DNA of 64,000 nucleotides from Numida meleagris (taxonomy: Eukaryota; Chordata; Aves; Galliformes; Numididae): assembly GCF_002078875.1 (NCBI RefSeq), contig NC_034414.1:10218225-10282224 (forward strand), given 5' to 3'. The translations under genes and the position numbers were made by a program. The notes under the pieces were generated by a model. The model was not told the origin of the DNA, did no database searches, and saw only the letters and a list, made by a program, of their open reading frames with translations. Shown here in pieces: positions 45,901 to 51,532 of this stretch. The number at the start of each line of letters is the position of its first letter. Within the stretch, counting starts at the first letter, position 1.

Positions 45901-47855
45901 TGAGGGCCAGAGATAATGTTTACCATTTGGACTGCTTCGCCTGTCAGCTCTGCAACCAGCGGTAAGGACGCGGTTTTTGCACGCACCGACCCCGGCTCCT
46001 TTACGGCCCTGCCCGCAGAGCACCGAGCCGGTGGGGCCGGCTGCTGCCCGTGCCCGGCTCCCGGCGCGGAGGCGGCGGGCGGCACTGACCCCTAGCGGCT
46101 CCGGGGCCGTTCCTGCCCGCGGCTCCCGTGCCGTGGTCCCTGCTGGCAGCGCTGCAGGGAGCCCCGAGGGTGAGGGTTTGTCACCAGGGCCCGCTTTACA
46201 CTCGCTCCTCTCGTACAGAGGCAAAGCGCGGCCGAGGTTACATGTCCAGGGTGGGAGCTGTCTTCTTTTAGATGTCGTCCTGCGAGCTTTTATGGCTTAT
46301 TCTTTAGAGATCCTGGCCCCAAGGGGCAGCGTGGAAGCGTTCCTGTAACAGCAGCACGGGAAGCTGCGGCGAGAACCATGAGTTTAGTTCAGCCTGGGGT
46401 CAGAGCTGCAGAGGCGGGTGCCCAAGCGCCTTTGGGATGGGGCACCCACCTCCTCCAGCTACAAAAGGGTTTGGGTGGCGAAGGCTCCTCTCCTTTAGTT
46501 CTCTTCCAGCTTCCTTAGGCCGTCCGTGTCTGTGTACAGAGCATTAAATGCATCCAGGCAAAATCTAATATTGATACAGAGCACGCTGTGTTTTAATTAG
46601 CCTCATTCTCCAAATCTGGGCTTGCAAGTACCAGGCGGCACGTCCTTCCCAATGCATCCAGAGCCCCTCTCCCAGGACACTGGGGTCCGGGGGACACCTG
46701 GCCATACCTGGCAGTGCCATGCACACCCCCGGCCCCTCCACACTCTGACCAGCTTTGGGGAGAGGCAGCCGGGGGGCTGGGGGCAAGGGTCACTTCTGCA
46801 TTTTGGTTTGGAGGCATCTGTTAGGCTCAGGGTAACGATGAGCAGCAGAATGCTTTCGGCTGTGTCTGTTCTTAGAGGGAGCGAACTGCTGGTGGAGTAT
46901 GCGGCTTTCAGGAGTGCGTGCGCAGTACAGCTCTCAGCTTAAAAGCTGTTAATTCAAAGTGAGATTGATTTTTAGCTTTTTAATGCAGAAAACATAGATG
47001 AACTTTAGAATTAGTAAAGCAGAGAGGGAGAGAGAGAGAAGAGTGGGCTCAGAGCCCCCTCCAGCCATGCAGTTGGGGCTGGGACCCAGCACTTGGGGCT
47101 GTGCTGGGCTCCTCACCGTCCTTGTCCCATTGGCACGGTGCACACAAAGCCTCCCCTGAACTGGGCTCGAAGGGTGCGATTTGTTATCTTAAGAAGAAAA
47201 GATGAGCTTCTAACTCTTCGGCAAGCAGGCAGGGTGAAAAAGCTATGGGCTGTCAATTTACACCTCTCCGATATTATATGTGGAACTTTTTTGACCTTAA
47301 TGGTCAAATAAAATTGTTAAATATCACAAGCCTCTCTGTCAACTTCAGTACAAACAGAACAATTTACATGGTATATGGAGAGCGGTGCCCTTCGCTCAAT
47401 GAAGATAAAGGTTAGGAGCCCAGCCATCAGGAAATTTCTATTTGTTGTTCAGCACTGTACACAAGGGGGTGAGGAAGGACTTAATAGCCAGTCCTTGCCT
47501 GGAAATGAGTGCAAATACCGCCTCGCCGGGGGGAGCTGGGAGGTGCGGTGCAGGCACAGACCCCACACAGGCTCTGTACCATCTCCTGGAGCTCCGTCTG
47601 CAGGGACGCCCAGCAGTCAGCTGCCTCAGCCCCAGCCTGCCCCGGCTGCCCTCTTCTCCAACCAGTGTGTCCTTTCCTTCCGTAATAAAATCACCCGGTG
47701 CCAAAACTCCTGCGCGTACCGAAACCGGTTAATGCTTTCTGTCTTCCAGGTTCTGTGTGGGAGACAAGTTTTTCCTGAAGAACAACATGATCTTGTGTCA
47801 GATGGACTATGAGGAAGGGCAGCTGAACGGGAGCTTCGAGTCCCAGGTTCAATAG
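3914..47855 (+). CDS. LMO1: LMO1, LIM-domain-only transcriptional cofactor (four-exon spliced CDS)
   Basis: The spliced CDS is join(3914..3938, 36232..36445, 45836..45961, 47750..47855). It is 471 nt and encodes 156 residues plus TAG, the usual LMO1 length. The protein is almost entirely two LIM domains. LIM1 has ligands C24, C27, H45, C48, C51, C54, C74 and D77. LIM2 has C88, C91, H110, C113, C116, C119, C138 and D141. All ligands are present. The family has no DNA-binding domain. It is known to act in the nucleus as a bridge between LDB1 and bHLH/GATA factors, and LMO1 is a neuronal regulator and a T-ALL and neuroblastoma oncogene in human. The LFGTTGN linker and the tail ending ESQVQ distinguish it from LMO3 (LFGVTGN) and LMO2, from memory of those families. 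The N terminus reads MMVLEQDDG. The gene stands alone in the window. Regulation probably lies in the two CpG islands and the large intron 1. Confidence 0.97.
3939..13402 (+). other. LMO1: LMO1 intron 1, proximal part; no CR1
   Basis: This 9.5 kb has no recognised transposable element or exon. It holds poly-T/pyrimidine-rich DNA (about 6055-6093), a short TG run near 9235 and an AT-rich candidate element at 12100-12320. All open frames are short and show no known domain. The repeat-free state of this interval is itself notable. Confidence 0.7.
12100..12320. promoter_or_regulatory. Candidate intronic regulatory element with RFX-type X-box
   Basis: An AT-rich stretch carries several homeodomain- and GATA-like cores and ends in the palindrome TTACCATGGTAA (12298-12309, within GTTACCATGGTAAT). 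This matches the X-box consensus GTNRCC-N(0-3)-RGYAAC bound by RFX factors, with one mismatch at the final base. Conservation could not be tested, so the element call is inference. Confidence 0.35.
13403..13963 (+). repeat. CR1 retrotransposon 3' fragment
   Basis: This is a 561-bp 5'-truncated CR1 on the sense strand. It encodes pieces of the C-terminal end of the CR1 reverse transcriptase polyprotein (for example [15 protein letters not shown] near its start). The frame is broken by a stop at about 13604 and continues in a separate open piece at 13667-13885 ending LCDLL. The 3' end has the typical GGACTCGGTGATCT...CCTTCCAACCC...GATTCTGTGAT signature. It is a dead copy. Confidence 0.95.
13964..18578 (+). 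other. LMO1: LMO1 intron 1, no gene or recognised repeat
   Basis: No exon or transposable element was recognised. The stretch includes a T18 tract (15022-15039) and an overlapping E-box/GATA sequence CAGCTGATAA at 15348-15357. An (AATA)n-like simple repeat lies near 18005-18030. Confidence 0.6.
15022..15039. repeat. Poly-T homopolymer (T18)
   Basis: Eighteen consecutive T following GAATAAAGAAC. No retrotransposon body was recognised on either side. Confidence 0.9.
18579..18713 (+). repeat. CR1 3'-end fragment
   Basis: About 135 bp of the CR1 3' end in sense orientation: CCTGGAAATG...GAGGGACATGGTCT...GGACTGGATGATCTCAGTGG...TTTCCAACCTTAATG, ending in a degenerate GATTCTAAGAT tail. Confidence 0.9.
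20330..20560. promoter_or_regulatory. Candidate intronic element with palindromic homeodomain site
   Basis: AT-rich sequence carries a perfect 12-bp palindrome TAGTAATTACTA (20354-20365), a TAATTA core flanked symmetrically, among other TTAAT cores. The 12-mer GTAGTAATTACT recurs at 29480-29491. The regulatory role is inference from composition and motif only. Confidence 0.3.
21180..21660. promoter_or_regulatory. Candidate conserved non-coding element in intron 1
   Basis: About 480 bp of AT-rich, low-CpG, repeat-free sequence is rich in TAAT/ATTA homeodomain cores (CTAATTAGAG, CTAATCATTG, TTTAATTAAA) and contains AATAAATCATTTA-type runs. The texture resembles deeply conserved vertebrate developmental enhancers. 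Alignment would be needed to show conservation. Confidence 0.3.
26031..26170 (+). repeat. CR1 internal fragment lacking its 3' end
   Basis: About 140 bp match the middle of the 13403-13963 CR1 closely (ATGGATGAGGCCAGGCTCTT and onward through ACTTGAACACGG). Both sides are truncated. CR1 copies are normally 5'-truncated but keep their 3' end, so loss of the last ~200 bp implies a later deletion. Confidence 0.88.
26171..36231 (+). other. LMO1: LMO1 intron 1, distal part; no gene or CR1
   Basis: Ten kilobases with no recognised exon or transposable element. It includes A-rich simple sequence at about 32744-32765, an (AAAC)n-like run near 33030, and a small CpG-rich patch at 34720-34800. No CR1 was seen. 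Sequence near 36100-36231 is open in frame with exon 2 but is intronic. Confidence 0.6.
34720..34800. promoter_or_regulatory. Small CpG-rich patch 1.4 kb before LMO1 exon 2
   Basis: A short cluster of CpGs (CCGCTCGGCCCGG, CTCCGCGGCGCTGGGCCGGCGG) stands in an otherwise CpG-poor intron. It is too short for a formal island. It could mark an internal promoter whose transcript would start translation at Met12 in exon 2, or it may have no function. Confidence 0.25.
36232..36445 (+). CDS. LMO1: LMO1 coding exon 2 (LIM1 domain)
   Basis: This is 214 bases between acceptor TGCTGCAG (ending 36231) and donor GTAAAT (36446). It encodes the end of Gly9 through the first two bases of Arg80: the basic linker and all of LIM1, with ligands C24 to D77. 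The open frame runs on upstream of the acceptor and reads through the donor into an in-frame TAA, as expected for an unspliced exon. Met12 at 36240-36242 is internal here but corresponds to the start used by the shorter paralogue LMO3. A transcript beginning inside intron 1 could therefore make an 11-residue-shorter protein; that is inference. Confidence 0.97.
36446..41189 (+). other. LMO1: LMO1 intron 2, proximal part; no gene seen
   Basis: No exon or clear transposable element. Open frames are short and without recognisable domains. A TATGATTCTGTGATCTG string at about 36777-36793 resembles a CR1 tail but lacks any adjoining CR1 body. Confidence 0.6.
41190..41468 (+). repeat. CR1 3'-end fragment, 3' flank shared with another copy
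   Basis: About 279 bp of sense CR1: GTGATAGGATGAGAGGTCAA, GGCTGCCCAGGGAGGTGGTG and CTTAGTGGTCTTTTCCAACC, ending GATTCTATGATAC. The ~85 bp directly beyond the tail (41469-41553) reappears after the CR1 copy at 48325-48479. Confidence 0.95.
41459..41553 (+). repeat. Duplicated non-CR1 block, copy A
   Basis: The block begins in the CR1 tail (CTATGATACTTA) and continues through TGTAGGTACT, GTAGATAAGTGTTTAGACCT and GTTAGCTTTTTTGTTGACA. It aligns with 48471-48565 along its whole length with about ten differences. The sequence beyond 41553 no longer matches. Confidence 0.9.
41800..41930 (-). repeat. CR1 3'-end fragment, antisense
   Basis: The copy starts with the reverse complement of the CR1 tail in two copies (AATCATAGAATAGAATCATA) and then ACCAAGGTTGGAAAAGACC...TCCAGTCCAACC. 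It is about 130 bp. Confidence 0.93.
42330..42620 (+). promoter_or_regulatory. Candidate element with octamer, CCAAT and TATA motifs
   Basis: ATTTGCAT (42353-42360) is followed by CCAAT (42422-42426) and TATAAA (42460-42465), the order and rough spacing of a POU-driven core promoter. AT-rich sequence with ACAAT cores follows. It may be an intronic enhancer or a cryptic promoter. A transcript starting here would retain only LIM2 of LMO1. This is inference from motifs only. Confidence 0.3.
43085..43165. repeat. Paired poly-A simple repeats (A14 and A24)
   Basis: A14 at 43085-43098 and A24 at 43142-43165 are separated by 43 bp of unique sequence. No retrotransposon body or obvious target duplication was seen next to either. 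Confidence 0.9.
43540..43830. promoter_or_regulatory. Candidate element with SOX-like/octamer overlap
   Basis: AACAATGCAAAT (43639-43650) overlaps an AACAAT SOX-like core with the octamer ATGCAAAT. AT-rich, repeat-free sequence follows with TTTAATCTAGATTGA and GCTAATGAATAATGG. The texture fits a neural enhancer. Conservation was not tested. Confidence 0.3.
44235..44300 (-). repeat. Short CR1 3'-end fragment, antisense
   Basis: About 66 bp: ATCATAGAATATCCCAAGTT, GGAAGGGACCCATAAGGATT and GTTGAGTCCAACTCCTG. This is the last part of a CR1 reversed. Only ~75 bp separate it from the next, sense CR1, so the two tails point away from each other. Confidence 0.9.
44376..44669 (+). repeat. CR1 3'-end fragment
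   Basis: About 294 bp of sense CR1: CTGATAGTGATAGGACAAGA, GAGGCACTGGCACAGCAGCC and CATCCCTGGAGGTGTTCAAG, ending CCATTCTGTGATTC. Confidence 0.95.
44670..45835 (+). other. LMO1: LMO1 intron 2, distal part
   Basis: No exon was recognised. A 248-codon open frame on the minus strand (45413 to 44667) has no known domain and is S/P/R-rich; it is treated as chance. GC-rich sequence (about 44940-45540) passes into an AT-rich candidate element abutting exon 3. Confidence 0.55.
45560..45830. promoter_or_regulatory. Candidate element abutting LMO1 exon 3
   Basis: 270 bp of intron next to exon 3 include TTAGCCAGCAAATTAGCC, a TTGGTTGGTCAGCGA-like CCAAT-inverse segment, and CTAATTACACTTAATTAG plus TTTAATTAAAAT close to the acceptor. 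It could be an enhancer or a splicing-related conserved flank. The polypyrimidine tract itself (CTTCTTTGGCAG) is short. Confidence 0.28.
45836..45961 (+). CDS. LMO1: LMO1 coding exon 3 (first half of LIM2)
   Basis: This is 126 bases between acceptor CTTTGGCAG (ending 45835) and donor GTAAGG (45962). It completes Arg80, then encodes residues 81-121 and two bases of Arg122. That covers the LFGTTGN interdomain linker and LIM2 ligands C88, C91, H110, C113, C116 and C119. The immediately preceding intron sequence (45560-45835) is AT-rich with several TAATTA-type cores and is listed separately as a possible regulatory element. Confidence 0.97.
45962..47749 (+). other. LMO1: LMO1 intron 3
   Basis: This is 1,788 bp, starting GTAAGG and ending CTTCCAG. 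The first ~240 bp are GC- and CpG-rich. A short (AG)n run lies near 47022-47040. No exon or CR1 was recognised. The preceding exon ends with CG of Arg122 and the next begins with its G. Confidence 0.85.
47750..47855 (+). CDS. LMO1: LMO1 coding exon 4 (end of LIM2 and C terminus)
   Basis: This is 106 bases after acceptor GTCTTCCAG (ending 47749). It completes Arg122 and encodes residues 123-156, with the last two LIM2 ligands C138 and D141 and the short tail ending ESQVQ. The stop is TAG at 47853-47855. Residue 150 is Ser; from memory the human protein has Thr there, a conservative change. The frame stays open through both splice junctions. Confidence 0.97.
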
Positions 47856-48195
47856 CGATCCCTGCTTGGCTGGAGCACTGTGGATGGGCGCTCGGCCGCG
47901 CTTGCAGCCAGCCGTCTGTCAGCTTGCCTGCGATATTTTTTTAATTCTGGTCCAGAGAGGACTATATACATTGTAGTACTTTCCCCCCACCCCCAACACA
48001 AAGCAGTTACTATTTTAGATGTACAGTTGTGCCTGCTTAGCTGAGCACTGCATTGCCTGTATGTTTGTGAGTTTCTGGGGTCTGGGGGAGGGCTCTGTAC
48101 AGTCTGTTTTCTGTATATAAACTGGAACATTTATTTTATGAAAAATGTAATGCAATTTTATTACTGGTGTGAATTAAAAATTATGAATGTTTCCT
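47856..48195 (+). other. LMO1: LMO1 3' untranslated region
   Basis: About 340 bases run from the stop to the inferred cleavage site. The region is increasingly A/T-rich and has no repeats. The end is inferred from the ATTAAA signal at 48173-48178. A first CR1 fragment begins only about 130 bp beyond it, so the UTR itself is repeat-free. Confidence 0.75.
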
Positions 48196-48227
48196 GGTCC
48201 TCTTAGCTGTGGTTTCTTCGTGTGGTG
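48173..48227 (+). terminator. LMO1: LMO1 polyadenylation signal and downstream element
   Basis: ATTAAA, the common variant hexamer, lies at 48173-48178. A G/T-rich tract reading TGTGGTTTCTTCGTGTGGTG lies at 48208-48227. The 30-base spacing fits a cleavage site near 48190-48200. An AATAAA at 48300-48305 is a possible secondary signal, but no similar G/T-rich element was noted after it. Confidence 0.75.
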
Positions 48228-48324
48228 AATGGCCACGTTTCCTGGGCTTGATACGAACAGATTTTAAACATGTATAGAGACATCCCTGGGACCGGAGTAA
48301 ATAAAGCAGAGGGGGCCCACACGT
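48196..48324. other. LMO1 immediate 3' flank
   Basis: Unique sequence between the poly(A) region and the first downstream CR1. It contains a possible secondary AATAAA at 48300-48305. Confidence 0.5.
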
Positions 48325-48479
48325 GAACGGGCTGCCCAGGGAGGTGGTGGAGGGAGGGGGTTCAAGAAACACGGAGCTGTGGTGCTTAAGGACGTGGGCA
48401 TGGTGGGGGCGGGTTGGGGTTGGACTGGATGATCTTAGTGGTCTCTTCCAAACTTAATGATTCTCTGGTTCTATGATAC
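48325..48479 (+). repeat. CR1 3'-end fragment
   Basis: About 155 bp of sense CR1: GGGCTGCCCAGGGAGGTGGT, GGACTGGATGATCTTAGTGG and CTCTTCCAAACTTAATGATT, ending TTCTATGATAC. A short internal deletion is apparent relative to the 41190 copy. It is followed by duplicated block copy B. Confidence 0.93.
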
Positions 48480-48565
48480 TTATGTGTGAAAATGTAGGTA
48501 CTTTTTGTAGATAAGTGTTTAGACCTTTCTCGACTCGTAATCGTTAGCTTTTTTTGTTGACAGAG
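48471..48565 (+). repeat. Duplicated non-CR1 block, copy B
   Basis: This aligns end to end with 41459-41553 (shared GTAGATAAGTGTTTAGACCT and TGTAGGTACT), with a one-base gap and scattered substitutions. It sits between two CR1 3' ends: 48325-48479 before it and 48563-48670 after it. Confidence 0.9.
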
Positions 48566-48670
48566 GGACGATGTTGCACGGAGGAGCGTGGTCTAGAGTG
48601 GTCACAGGCATGGGTTGATGGTCGGACTGGATGATCTTAGTGGTCTTTCCAACCTTAATGATTTTATGTT
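48563..48670 (+). repeat. Second CR1 3'-end fragment
   Basis: About 108 bp: GAGGGACGATG, GTGGTCTAGAGTGGTCACAG, GGACTGGATGATCTTAGTGG and TTTCCAACCTTAATGATT. The tail reads TTTTATG rather than the usual octamer. It starts exactly where duplicated block copy B ends. Confidence 0.9.
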
Positions 48671-50395
48671 TCACTGAAATATTTATTTTATTGACAGCGT
48701 AGTGCCCGAGCTTTAAGATCAAACTGAAGGAATCTCCACCTTGCTGGTCCCAAACTGCTCTAGGCCCGGGTTTCACTGGCCTGAGGTTAAGAACACTGAA
48801 CATTTTTCCTTTGCTATAAAGCAAAAATATTTTTTTACGAGTAACCGATGATGGAAGGATAATGAAGAAACAGGTTGGGATGAGGGTGCGCTGCAGGATG
48901 GTGATAGATGTGGTTTGTTGTTTTTTTTCTTGATGTGCAGCAAAGTAAGGGGGTGAGCCAACCAACAACCAGGAGAGGGGAAAGAGGAGCAGAAGACAGT
49001 GCCAGAGAAAAGAATGGCTCATGAAGTGGTGACTGGGACAGGTGAGTTGAAACATCTCTAATAAGATCACGTCTCGGTGGCTTCTGTGGCACTGGCAGCA
49101 TGGTGATGTGGTGTCAAGGAAGCAGGGGCTGGGGATGTCAGAGCAGGGAACAGAGCACCGTTGCCCATCCCTTCGTGCCCCAAAAGGTTCAGTTAAATCC
49201 TGGGTCGGCTCACACAAAATCCAGTGGAGAAATTGTGCAGCGTCCCTGTCACCCTCTCCTGTCCTTGTGCTGCAGACACGGGCCACCTGCAGCAGCACGT
49301 GCCCCTGGGAGTGCTGGGAGCGCGAGTTCTTTAAAAATAAAACTCCCAGGAGGACGATGCAATCAGGATTTTTTGTCTGAACGCTGCAAATTTGCTTAAT
49401 AGAAACAAGTGCTGGAGCGCAGACCTGCTGTTGAATAATCACTTCCACTCTAAAGAACAGAGCAGGAGAACCTTTTGATGGTGTTATAGTCATCACTTGG
49501 CATAAATATTCATTCAAGGAATCAGAGCAGAGTAAATGGCATTTTAGACTCTAATCACTTAGTATTAGCAGATAGCCTTTTTACTGCTAAAGATAACCAC
49601 TGCTTAATCAGTTTAGTGACCACTGCCGTTCCGGGTGACATTTACGCCTCTGCCTTGGTGCCTGCGCTGGGGCCGTGGCTGCGGGTGACTCCTCTGCCCA
49701 GGTCCCTGTCGCTCCCCAGCCCATCCCGCACACACCCAGCTGGCTTCAGCCTCTGAATTAGCTGCCATTTCCCTCCTTAGCTCAGATCAAAGCGATATTT
49801 TAAGTTCATACTGCAAATGTTGAAATACGGGATCTTTCTCTCTTTTTTTTTTTTTTAGTCAGGGCTAATGGCTGATCGCAGCACAGCCTGATACTCAGAT
49901 TGAAAACAAGGCAGTATTTAAAGGCAATCAAAAATCTCAACCTTCCTCTCTATTCATCTTTAATGCTGGTGTAATTGCTGCTCAGATTCTGGCTCTTCCT
50001 CCAGTCTTAATTTTTGTGTGCGCGCATCTGTGTTTCAGAGGGATGTTATACTTCCCCGAGCAGCATTAGCGTTATTGAACACTCCGCTATCGACAACCCA
50101 GCTCCTCTGATTTCATATCTTGCCAAACAAGTTAATCTAATATTAACAGCGGTTTGTTACCGCGTTGTTAGCTTAATTTACTTTACAAGAAATGCTATAT
50201 TTGCATTTCAGCCCACTTTTATTGGCTCACAGGCTGTTTCCCGACGCCAAGCAGAGCTCGCTCATGCTGCTTAGTGCTGCTATGTGTGGCTGAGGGCACG
50301 GGGTGGGGGCATAGCCCCAGTGTGGGGCACGGGGGAAGGAGCACGTCCTGGAAATGCTGTATTCAGAACAGCACGAGCACGGTCACAGCTCTTCC
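48671..50395. other. Intergenic; no accepted gene
   Basis: No recognised exon. A long minus-strand open frame (49493 to 48519, 324 codons from its first ATG) overlaps this region; it is discussed as a finding and not called as a gene. A candidate AT-rich element lies at 49780-50240. Confidence 0.5.
49780..50240. promoter_or_regulatory. Candidate conserved element 2 kb downstream of LMO1
   Basis: About 460 bp of AT-rich, repeat-free sequence, apart from a T14-type tract near 49843-49856, with many homeodomain-like cores. It contains an octamer-like ATATTTGCATTTC near 50198-50210 followed by an inverted CCAAT (TTATTGGCTC, 50219-50228). It could be a downstream LMO1 enhancer. Conservation is untested. 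Confidence 0.3.
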
Positions 50396-50471
50396 AGGAA
50401 TACAGCTGAGGCGTAGACAGTAGTTTTCCCTGGTGACCAGTCTATACAGGAAATGGCTTTAGTATGGAAAT
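50396..50471 (+). repeat. Left 76-bp direct repeat flanking a CR1 copy
   Basis: The shared core reads TTTTCCCTGGTG, CCAG, TATACAGGA and ATGGCTTTAG. It aligns without gaps or nearly so with 51457-51532 at roughly 80% identity. The CR1 begins at its right-hand end. Confidence 0.9.
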
Positions 50472-51456
50472 CATACAATCACAGAATTGTAGGGGTTGGA
50501 AGGGACCTCAGCAGATCATCAAGTCCAACCCTCTGCCATGGCAGGTTCCAGCAGGCTGCACAGGTAGGTCTCCAGAGAAGAAAAGACCACAGCCTCTCTG
50601 GGCACCTTGTTCCTACGCTCCGTCACCCTCACAGTAAAGAAGTTTTTCCTCATGTTCAGATGGAACTTCCCTTGTGCCAGTTTGTGCACACTGCCACTTG
50701 TTCTGCTGATGGGCACCACTGAAAAGAGCCTGGCCCCATGCTCTTGACTCCCACACTGCAGATGCTTGTAAGCATTGGTAAGATCCCCTCTCAGTCTTCT
50801 CTCCTCCAGACTGAACAGCCCCAGGTCTCCCAGCCTTTCCTCACAAGGAAGATGCTCCAGGCCCTTCATCATCTTTGTGGCCCTTTGCTGGACTCTCTCT
50901 AGATCCCTGTCTTTCTTGAACTGGAGAGCCCAGAATGGGACACAGCACTCCAGCTGTGGCTTCACCATGGCAGAGTAGAGGGGGAGGATCACTTCCCTTG
51001 ACCTGCTGACCACGCTATTTTTCATGCTCCCCAGGATACCACTGTCCTTCTTGGCCACAGGGACGTACTGCTGGCTCATGGCCACCTGTTGTCCACAAGG
51101 ACACTCAGGTCCTTCTCTGCAGAGCTCCTCTCCAGCAGGTCAGCCCCTAACCTGTACCAATGCATGTGGTTATTCCTCCCCAGGTGTGGGACTTGCTCTT
51201 GCTGAACCTCATCAGATTTCTCTCTGCCCAACTCTCCCATCTGCCCAGGTCTCGCTGAATGGCAGTTCAGATTTCTGTTGTGTCAGCCACTCCTCCCAGC
51301 TTCGTATCACCAGCAAACTTGCTGAGGGTGGACTCTGCCCCTTGATCCAGGTCACTGATGAAGATGTTGAGCAAGACCAGACTCAGCAGTGACCCCTGGG
51401 GATCACCGCTGGCTACTGGCCTCCAACTAGACTGTGCTGCGGATCGCAGCCCTCTG
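50470..51456 (-). repeat. Long CR1 copy, antisense, reverse transcriptase remnant
   Basis: This ~987-bp CR1 lies in reverse orientation; its 3' tail is at the left (ATCATACAATCACAGAATTG). The last 188 codons of the polyprotein are an unbroken frame from 51085 down to 50519, including [19 protein letters not shown] and a LETYLCSLLEPA-like end. Upstream sequence carries the reverse-transcriptase catalytic core in another frame (51306-51317), read as FAGD where active elements have FADD. A frameshift and stops between the two parts make it non-functional. 76-bp direct repeats flank it. Confidence 0.95.
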
Positions 51457-51532
51457 AGGAATGTAGCTAAATCCTAGACATCAATTTTCCCTGGTGGCCA
51501 GCGTATACAGGATATGGCTTTAGAATGGCAAT
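51457..51532 (+). repeat. Right 76-bp direct repeat flanking a CR1 copy
   Basis: The partner of 50396-50471: AGGAATGTAGCT, TTTTCCCTGGTGGCCAG, GTATACAGGATATGGC and TTTAGAATGGCAAT. It starts where the CR1 5' truncation point lies. Confidence 0.9.
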
